Shown here: positions 1 through 4,497 of the stretch, piece after piece
How the letters are laid out: every line of letters begins with the position of its first letter
Position numbering within the stretch: position 1 is the first letter of the stretch
Assembly (NCBI GenBank): GCA_963169595.1
Contig: CAUJFM010000240.1
Coordinates: forward strand, 1 to 7,059
Direction of reading: 5' to 3'
DNA length: 7,059 nt
DNA from: Bacteroidota bacterium
GTDB taxonomy: Bacteria > Bacteroidota > Bacteroidia > Flavobacteriales_F > PHOS-HE28
Made by a program: the position numbers and the translations under genes
The notes under the pieces: generated by a model
Databases searched by the model: none
The model's input: only the letters and a program-made list of their open reading frames with translations
Told to the model about the DNA's origin: nothing

Positions 1-251
1 GCCACCAACTGCTCCTCCGCCTTGGTGGCGCGGAAGTAGTCCACCTCCATCACGGCAAGACTTCCGAGCGTTCCGGGCGGGAAGAAGGCGATCATGCCAC
101 AGCGTTCCGCAGTGAGCTCCCCCCTGCGCTGCTGCACCTCCAGCAGGCCCTCCACGTCCAGCTCATGCCCTTCGCGGTAATGCACCTCCATCACGCGACC
201 GCTGTCGGTGAGCTGCATCACGGCCAGCCGCGTGTCCAACCGGGGTTCCAT
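1..251 (-). CDS. Small hypothetical protein, possibly STAS/SpoIIAA-like (3' end outside window)
   Basis: An open frame runs leftward from the ATG at 251 to the window edge, 83 codons without a stop, so the C-terminus is missing. The product starts MEPRLDTRLAVMQL and has no signal peptide, so it should be cytoplasmic. It reads as alternating short beta strands and charged turns (VMEVHYREGHELDVEGLLEV, then a hydrophobic MIAFFPPG stretch and a VMEVDYF strand), and ends on an acidic helix-like ATKAEEQLV. This pattern resembles small Bacteroidota proteins of about 120 to 130 residues with a STAS/SpoIIAA-like fold; that match is from memory and weak. Codon use (G/C at third positions) fits a real gene. 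It is divergent from the repeat-protein gene at 396, with 144 bases between the starts. A TATTTTG box ends 6 bases before the ATG. No specific function can be given. Confidence 0.6.
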   Translation of the reverse strand, partial: MEPRLDTRLAVMQLTDSGRVMEVHYREGHELDVEGLLEVQQRRGELTAERCGMIAFFPPGTLGSLAVMEVDYFRATKAEEQLV

Positions 252-257
252 GCTCGC

Positions 258-264
258 CAAAATA
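258..264 (-). promoter_or_regulatory. Possible -7 box (TATTTTG) of the left-edge gene
   Basis: Read on the minus strand the bases are TATTTTG, one T short of the Bacteroidota consensus TAnnTTTG. The box ends 6 bases before the ATG at 251, the same arrangement as at other starts in this window. No convincing -33 TTG element was seen. The call rests on similarity and position only. Confidence 0.3.
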
Positions 265-384
265 GCGTTCGTCGGGATGCATCCACGCTGATGTCCGTCA
301 CATCCACATCCTCCTGCCATGCCCGCATCGCACAACGAGCGGCTGCGATCGCCCAGCCCCACCGCCACCCCACAACACGCTCCC

Positions 385-392
385 TACCTTGC
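385..392 (+). promoter_or_regulatory. Possible -7 box (TACCTTGC) of the repeat-protein gene
   Basis: TACCTTGC is close to the Bacteroidota -7 element TAnnTTTG (one T missing) and nearly identical to the TACCTTTGC at 3025. With the core TACCTTG ending at 391, only CGCC lies between it and the ATG at 396. Transcription would then begin at or beside the start codon. No TTG at -33 spacing was found. Confidence 0.4.
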
Positions 393-395
393 GCC

Positions 396-2072
396 ATGCT
401 CCGCCCCTTCGTTGTCCTTGCTTCGGCCTTCCTCGCCTCGCTCACCTGCGCGCAAACGTTGGCCTGGGTGGCTCCCATCATGGGGCCCGGGCTGGGCAAA
501 GCGGTGACCACCGATGCCCAGGGGAACGTCTACGTGTGCGGTAATGTGAACGCACAGGTCGACTTCGATCCGGGTGATGGCGTGGCCAGTTCACCGGCCC
601 AGTCAGGAGTGAACGGCGACAGCTACATCGTGAAGTACGACCCCAACGGCAACTACCTCTGGCACTTCCTGGTGGGCGGCAGCAGCACGGACATCGCCAA
701 GAACATCGTGGTGGACGCCAATGGCGACATCCTGCTCAGCGGTCAATACACCGGCAACATCGACTTCGACCCCGGCCCGGACGTGGTGCAACTGGGCGCG
801 TCCTCCACCACCGACGCCTTTGTCCTGAAGGTGAGCGCTGAAGGCCAGCTCCTCTGGGCGCAGCGCATCGGTGGCAATGGCGAGGACCAGGCACCGGGCC
901 TTGCGGTGGATGCCGCCAACAACGTCTACGTCACCGGCTACTTCAGCAGCACGGTCACCTTTGGGGGTGGTGCGGCACAACTGGTGCACGGTGGCGGCAC
1001 CTGGGATGCCTTCTACGCCAAGTATGCGGCCGACGGCACCTTCCGCTGGGCGCGCGGCATCCAGGGAACCGGCTTCCAGCGCGGCTTCTCCGTGGCCTGC
1101 CTGGGCACGGACCTCTACCTGCACGGCACCTGCAACGGCCTCACCACGGCCAACGGCACGCACAGCCTCTCCCTCCCCACCAACGTCAGCGCCACCTACC
1201 TGTGCCGCACGGACAGCGCCGGCAACGTGCAGTGGTTGCGCGCGCAACAAGGCAGCGGCAACATGACCGGCGAGGTGGTGCGCACGCGTGGCGATCGGGT
1301 GCTCGTGTTCGGTTCGTTCCGCAACACCGCGGATGTGGACCCCGGACCCGGCACCTGGGAACTGGTGGCCCCCACCTCCGGCCCACAGACCTACGTGGCC
1401 GTGCTCGACACCGGCGGCCATGCGCTCTGGGCCTTGCAACTGCAGGGCAACATCCACTTCGATGCGGTGGGCGATGTGGCCTTCGGCCCCGAGGGTGGTG
1501 TGGTGGTGACCTGCGCCATCGCCGTGGCCCAGGACTTCGACCCCGGCCCCGGCGAGTACCTCCTCACCCCGCCCCAGCCCAACGACCTCTTTGTGGCCAG
1601 CTACGATGCGGACGGCCTTTTCCAATGGGCCACCATCATTCCCACCGGGGAGACCTTCGACACGGCCAACGGCATCACCGTGGATGCGCAGGGGGACGTG
1701 ATCGTCACCGGCAGCTTTGGGGACAGCGCCATCTTCAGCACCGACCCCGTGGTGATGCTCACCACCACTCATTCGTCCACGCCCTTCACCGCGAAGTATG
1801 GCCCGGGCATCAGCACTGGGTTGCCCGCAGTACGGTCCGTTCCGGCGTTGGTGGTGGTACCGAACCCCGCGCAGCATAGCATCACGCTAGCCGCTGTGGG
1901 GGACATCCTGGATGAACTACTGGTCCTTGATGCCACCGGACGCATGATGCTCCGGTATCAACACGTAGTGCCCACCCACATCCCCGTGGGCCATTTGGCA
2001 CCCGGCCGCTACCAGGCCGTGGTGCTGAACGGACACACACGTGTTGCCGCACCGTTCGTGGTGGTGCGTTAG
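396..2072 (+). CDS. Secreted seven-unit SBBP/beta-propeller-type repeat protein with T9SS C-terminal sorting domain
   Basis: The product is a 558-residue surface or released protein. The frame is open from 165, but I chose the ATG at 396: it gives a clean signal peptide (MLRPFVVLASAFLASLTCA, cleavage before Gln20), follows a promoter-like box, and avoids overlap with the divergent left-edge gene. Residues 24 to 468 hold seven units of 62 to 66 residues. Each is marked by a Trp (24, 89, 154, 218, 280, 345, 411), then a D-x-x-G-[ND]-[IV] turn, a VTG-F strand, and in four units a DFDPG or DVDPG turn. This is the SBBP type of repeat; seven units suggest a seven-bladed propeller, which is inference. 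Residues about 484 to 558 form a type A T9SS sorting domain (VVPNPAQHS, then VLDATGRM, then LAPGRYQAVV). No catalytic motif is visible; ligand binding or adhesion is possible but unproven. It ends in TAG, 17 bases from the stop of the convergent gene. Confidence 0.9.
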   Translation: MLRPFVVLASAFLASLTCAQTLAWVAPIMGPGLGKAVTTDAQGNVYVCGNVNAQVDFDPGDGVASSPAQSGVNGDSYIVKYDPNGNYLWHFLVGGSSTDIAKNIVVDANGDILLSGQYTGNIDFDPGPDVVQLGASSTTDAFVLKVSAEGQLLWAQRIGGNGEDQAPGLAVDAANNVYVTGYFSSTVTFGGGAAQLVHGGGTWDAFYAKYAADGTFRWARGIQGTGFQRGFSVACLGTDLYLHGTCNGLTTANGTHSLSLPTNVSATYLCRTDSAGNVQWLRAQQGSGNMTGEVVRTRGDRVLVFGSFRNTADVDPGPGTWELVAPTSGPQTYVAVLDTGGHALWALQLQGNIHFDAVGDVAFGPEGGVVVTCAIAVAQDFDPGPGEYLLTPPQPNDLFVASYDADGLFQWATIIPTGETFDTANGITVDAQGDVIVTGSFGDSAIFSTDPVVMLTTTHSSTPFTAKYGPGISTGLPAVRSVPALVVVPNPAQHSITLAAVGDILDELLVLDATGRMMLRYQHVVPTHIPVGHLAPGRYQAVVLNGHTRVAAPFVVVR

Positions 2073-2089
2073 TCGGTCGTGGCCCGTCT

Positions 2090-2941
2090 TCAGGGCTTCA
2101 CGAAACGGCCGCGCAACAGCAGTCCTTCCGGTGCGAAGGCGCGCAGGAGGTAGGTGCCTGCAGGAAGATCTCGTACACCCACCGTAGTGGACATTCCACC
2201 TACGGCCACCGAGCGCAGCACACGGCCTGATGCGTCGAGCACCTGCAGCGTGCGCAAGGTCATCGGCGACCGAACCTGCAACTGCTCACCGGCTGCATCC
2301 AACCAGGTACCGATCGGCTGGGCCTCCGCTCCGTTCACTGCGGCACCTGTGGAGAAGTCCAAGGCATCCACGCTGAACACCGAGCCGGGAGCCGAAGGGG
2401 CCGTGCTGCTGCGCAACATGATCACCGCCGTATCGGGTGCAGCGGGGTCCAGGTAGTTGATGGTCAGCTCGAAGGAGGTCCAATCCATCACGGCCGCTTG
2501 AACGGTGTGCGCACCGGCACCCACCACCACGCGCTGGCCGCCCACCGGGTCCCAGCGGGTGAGGGCCACCGAGATGGACGCCTCATCGGTCCCCACGGGC
2601 GCATACTTCAACTGCCCCACCAGCAGTTCCGGACGACCCGTGAAGGGATAGCCATCAGGCCCTTCGGCAAAGCTGCCTGTGTAGGCCACCGATGCGCGGA
2701 TACCCAGGGAGGGCAGCTCGCGGGTGGTGAGCACGATGCACGAAGCGCCTTCCACGCCCACGCCTTCCGTGGCGAACGTGGCACCGAAGAAGAGGCCCAT
2801 CAGGTTGTCCGTGATCCACTCATCGGGCTCGTCACTGCCGAGCTCCCAGGTCCAGTCCTCAAAGCTGCCGTTGGGCACTTGGGCCTGCGTGGTGAAGGGC
2901 ATCAGGAGAACGAGCGGGAGAAGGCGTAGTGTGCGTTGCAT
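2090..2941 (-). CDS. Secreted beta-sandwich (PCMD-like) protein with T9SS C-terminal sorting domain
   Basis: The product is 283 residues. I start it at the ATG at 2941 rather than the in-frame ATG at 2977, because the shorter form begins with a normal signal peptide (MQRTLRLLPLVLLMPFTTQA, cleavage before Gln21), while the longer one adds an unlikely 12-residue head. Residues 23 to 30 read PNGSFEDW, followed by DEW at 40-42. Residues 98 to 113 read GYPFTGRPELLVGQLK. The rest, to about 198, is strand-rich and closes with VFSVDALDFSTG. This resembles the PCMD / carbohydrate-binding-like jelly-roll domains common in Bacteroidota outer-surface proteins; the assignment is from pattern memory and moderate. 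Residues about 212 to 283 are a T9SS sorting domain (LQVLDASGRVLRS, then LPAGTYLLRAF, ending GRFVKP). Function is unknown; binding of glycan or another surface ligand is inference. It is convergent with the repeat-protein gene and divergent from the NRDE gene. Confidence 0.88.
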   Translation of the reverse strand: MQRTLRLLPLVLLMPFTTQAQVPNGSFEDWTWELGSDEPDEWITDNLMGLFFGATFATEGVGVEGASCIVLTTRELPSLGIRASVAYTGSFAEGPDGYPFTGRPELLVGQLKYAPVGTDEASISVALTRWDPVGGQRVVVGAGAHTVQAAVMDWTSFELTINYLDPAAPDTAVIMLRSSTAPSAPGSVFSVDALDFSTGAAVNGAEAQPIGTWLDAAGEQLQVRSPMTLRTLQVLDASGRVLRSVAVGGMSTTVGVRDLPAGTYLLRAFAPEGLLLRGRFVKP

Positions 2942-3036
2942 GCGGTGAAGGAACCGCACCACAGGGTTCACCACCATCGCGGACGGGGCGGACCGTTGTT
3001 CCTGTAGCGCGCAGTGGGCCGGGTTACCTTTGCACC
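2942..3036. promoter_or_regulatory. Divergent promoter region, PCMD-like gene / NRDE gene
   Basis: These 95 bases separate divergent starts. The plus-strand gene has a perfect TAnnTTTG box at 3025. For the minus-strand gene only a weak TTCCTTC (2947-2953, minus) sits 5 bases before its ATG, differing from consensus at two positions. A TTG at 2996-2998 lies 26 bases before the 3025 box, longer than the usual -33 spacing, so I do not call it a -33 element. Confidence 0.45.
3025..3032 (+). promoter_or_regulatory. -7 promoter box (TACCTTTG) of the NRDE gene
   Basis: TACCTTTG matches the Bacteroidota primary sigma factor -7 consensus TAnnTTTG at every fixed position. Only CACC separates it from the GTG start at 3037. 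Since Bacteroidota transcription usually begins a few bases after this box, the message is expected to have essentially no 5' leader. This also argues for the GTG start and against the frame's upstream ATG at 2929. Confidence 0.6.
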
Positions 3037-3768
3037 GTGTGCCTCATCGCCCTCGCCTACCGGCAGCATCCGCGCTATCCCCTGGTGGTGATGGCCAACC
3101 GGGACGAGTTCCTGGACCGGCCCGCTGATCCGGCCCACTTCTGGCCCGATGCACCGCATGTGCTCGCCGGACGCGACCTCCGTGCAGGCGGCACCTGGAT
3201 GGGTATCACCCGCCATGGCCGCTTCGCCGCGCTCACCAACCACCGCGACCTGCGACGACCTCTTGTGGAGGGGCCATCGCGCGGGCACCTCGTGCGGCAG
3301 GCCCTGGAACAGGACATCGACAACGGCATCACCGCACCCTATGCCGGCCTCAACCTCATCCACGGCACGGTGGACGACCTGCATTACCTCAACAACATCA
3401 CACCCGACCGCACACCCCTTGCGCCCGGCATCCATGGCCTCAGCAATGCCCTGTTGAACACGCCCTGGCCCAAGGTGCAACGCGCCAAGGCCGGCCTGGA
3501 ACAGGTGCTCAACGGCCCCGAGGACAAGCTTATCGATGGGCTCTTCGAGCTGCTCACGGATGAGGCGACCGCCACCGAGGAGCACCTGCCGGACACCGGA
3601 CTGACCCCGGCGATGGAGCGCGCGCTCTCCTCCATCTTCATCCGCACCACCGGCTACGGCACACGCTGTTCCACTGTGGTGCTGGTGTACCACAACGGGC
3701 AGGTGCACTTCCAGGAACGCAGTTGGCCGCATGGCCACACCGTGGTGCAGGAGTTCGCAGTAGGCTGA
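3037..3768 (+). CDS. NRDE family (TANGO2-like, DUF833) protein
   Basis: The product is 243 residues and cytoplasmic, with no signal peptide. The start is GTG at 3037, giving MCLIALAYRQ; the family characteristically begins Met-Cys, with the Cys next to the initiator suspected to act as an N-terminal nucleophile. The family-naming NRDE motif is at residues 21 to 24 (VVMANRDEFLDRPADPAHFW). It is followed by LAGRDLRAGGTWMGI (43-57), FAALTNHRD (63-71), SRGHLV (81-86), GLSNALLNTPWPK (134-146) and the C-terminal GYGTRCSTVVLV (206-217). Length and motif order fit an intact family member. The eukaryotic relative TANGO2 and some bacterial relatives have been linked to haem handling; whether this one is remains inference, and no haem genes lie nearby. 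Its TGA stop lies in a perfect 6-bp inverted repeat shared with the convergent methyltransferase gene, 4 bases away. Confidence 0.93.
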   Translation: MCLIALAYRQHPRYPLVVMANRDEFLDRPADPAHFWPDAPHVLAGRDLRAGGTWMGITRHGRFAALTNHRDLRRPLVEGPSRGHLVRQALEQDIDNGITAPYAGLNLIHGTVDDLHYLNNITPDRTPLAPGIHGLSNALLNTPWPKVQRAKAGLEQVLNGPEDKLIDGLFELLTDEATATEEHLPDTGLTPAMERALSSIFIRTTGYGTRCSTVVLVYHNGQVHFQERSWPHGHTVVQEFAVG

Positions 3769-3778
3769 GCGTTCAGCC
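3763..3778. terminator. Inverted repeat containing both convergent stop codons; possible bidirectional terminator
   Basis: GGCTGA (3763-3768), a GCGT loop and TCAGCC (3773-3778) form a perfect 6-bp stem with a 4-base loop. The left arm is the Gly-stop end of the NRDE gene and the right arm is the Gly-stop end of the methyltransferase on the other strand. No T tract follows on either side, so a classical intrinsic terminator is not shown. The stem could weakly pause both convergent polymerases, or could arise simply because both genes end GGC TGA. Confidence 0.3.
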
Positions 3779-4381
3779 CTTCACCCCCACGCCGCGCACC
3801 ACCCGCGCCAGACCTTGATGGAAGCGGCCCTCGTTCAGCCGCACCTCCGCCTCCTCCAGCACCCTCCACGTGATGCCCGGCATCTCCGCGCGCACCTCCT
3901 CCAATGTGTAGAGCATGTCGGCCTGTTGCGGGCCGCCGCTGCCATGCACGGGCTGGTAGCGCAACTGCTCTTTGGCGAAGGCCTCGAACAGCACGGTGCC
4001 GCCCGGCCGCAGATGGCCCAGGAGTTCGGCGGTGAGCGGCGCGCGCACCGGTGCGGCAAAGTGCGCGAAAAAGAGGCCGAGCGCGTCGAAGTCACGGGGT
4101 AGCGCAGGCAGCTCATGCAGCATCCCCACGTGGTAGGTGAGCTCCACGCCGTGCGCCGACGCCAGCCGCAGGGCCTTGTCGCGGCCGCGCTCGCTCAGAT
4201 CGAAGGCGGTGACCTTCCAACCCAGGCGCGCGGCATGCACCGCATTGCGGCCCTCGCCCTCCGCCGCAAGCAACAGGCTTCCGGGCATCAAGCCCTTCAA
4301 CTGCTCGGCGAACCAGGCGTTCGGCGCCGTGCCATAGGCATACTCCTCCGCGCCGTAGCGCTCATCCCAGAACTCCTTCAT
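3773..4381 (-). CDS. Class I SAM-dependent methyltransferase
   Basis: The product is 202 residues and cytoplasmic. I start it at ATG 4381 (MKEFWDERYGAEEYAYGTAP), the usual opening of this TehB/Methyltransf_25-like group; the in-frame ATG at 4411 would add ten atypical residues. SAM-binding motif I is at 36 to 46 (LLLAAEGEGRN), where AEGEGRN replaces the common D-x-G-x-G version, as in a known subgroup. The acidic end of strand 2 is VTAFDLSERG (57-66, Asp61). Motif IV is the FFAHF stretch (104-108), followed by HLRPGGTVLFEAF (123-135), the usual post-motif-III strand. A C-terminal GRFHQGLARVVRGVG strand closes the fold. The substrate cannot be read from the sequence; small molecules (thiol, tellurite, thiopurine-like) are methylated by relatives. 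It is convergent with the NRDE gene and divergent from the CotH gene. Confidence 0.9.
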   Translation of the reverse strand: MKEFWDERYGAEEYAYGTAPNAWFAEQLKGLMPGSLLLAAEGEGRNAVHAARLGWKVTAFDLSERGRDKALRLASAHGVELTYHVGMLHELPALPRDFDALGLFFAHFAAPVRAPLTAELLGHLRPGGTVLFEAFAKEQLRYQPVHGSGGPQQADMLYTLEEVRAEMPGITWRVLEEAEVRLNEGRFHQGLARVVRGVGVKG

Positions 4382-4385
4382 GGCA

Positions 4386-4393
4386 CAAAGTTC
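4386..4393 (-). promoter_or_regulatory. Possible -7 box (GAACTTTG) of the methyltransferase gene
   Basis: On the minus strand GAACTTTG matches TAnnTTTG except for the first base. Four bases (TGCC) separate it from the ATG at 4381, exactly the spacing seen at the NRDE gene. It overlaps the end of a Shine-Dalgarno-like stretch, and the two readings conflict: if transcription starts just after this box, the Shine-Dalgarno stretch is not in the message. Confidence 0.4.
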
Positions 4394-4400
4394 ACCTCCT
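4392..4400 (-). promoter_or_regulatory. Shine-Dalgarno-like AGGAGGTGA upstream of the methyltransferase
   Basis: AGGAGGTGA is fully complementary to the typical bacterial 16S 3' end. It stands 10 bases before the ATG at 4381, with the AGGAGG core 13 bases away, longer than the normal 5 to 9. Bacteroidota rarely rely on such sites, and no other gene here has one as strong, so it may be chance. Confidence 0.3.
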
Positions 4401-4482
4401 GGCCGCACCATCCTCGGCGACCGATGTCACAGGATCCCTTGGCCACCTGCACAGATGCCTGCCGACCGAACACGCCGCCTTC

Positions 4483-4489
4483 TACTTTC
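4483..4489 (+). promoter_or_regulatory. Weak -7-like box (TACTTTC) of the CotH gene
   Basis: TACTTTC resembles the other boxes in this window but departs from TAnnTTTG at its 3' end. It ends 8 bases before the ATG at 4498. No -33 TTG at a suitable distance was found. It is listed mainly because every other divergent start here has a comparable box. Confidence 0.25.
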
Positions 4490-4497
4490 ACGCCATC

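Larger units (their letters stand above)
252..395. other. Divergent intergenic region, left-edge gene / repeat-protein gene
   Basis: These 144 bases separate two divergent start codons. Apart from the two candidate -7 boxes (258-264 minus, 385-392 plus) I see no hairpin, direct repeat or small gene. An upstream in-frame extension of the repeat-protein gene passes through here but lacks a signal peptide at its start and overlaps the left-edge gene. Confidence 0.5.
4382..4497. other. Divergent intergenic region, methyltransferase / CotH gene
   Basis: These 116 bases separate two divergent starts. They contain the candidate -7 box and Shine-Dalgarno-like stretch of the methyltransferase and a weak -7-like TACTTTC before the CotH gene. 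I saw no hairpin, operator-like palindrome or small gene beyond these. Confidence 0.45.

Noticed and set aside
165..395. Upstream in-frame extension of the repeat protein to an ATG at 165
   Set aside because: It would add 77 residues before a good signal peptide, overlap the divergent gene at 1-251 and lie upstream of the -7-like box.
603..1877. A 424-codon open frame antisense to the repeat-protein gene
   Set aside because: It is a His/Gly/Ala/Val-rich shadow with no motif, while the plus strand shows a seven-fold repeat and a T9SS domain.
1202..1879. A 225-codon plus-strand frame inside the repeat-protein gene
   Set aside because: Arg/His-rich out-of-frame shadow with no recognisable features.
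2073..2100. Possible terminator between the two convergent secreted-protein genes
   Set aside because: The best stem is only 4 bp (GCCC 2082-2085 with GGGC 2093-2096), with a 7-base loop and no T tract.
2929..3036. Upstream in-frame extension of the NRDE protein to an ATG at 2929
   Set aside because: The family begins Met-Cys at the GTG 3037 position; the extension overlaps the start of the divergent gene and contains the -7 box.
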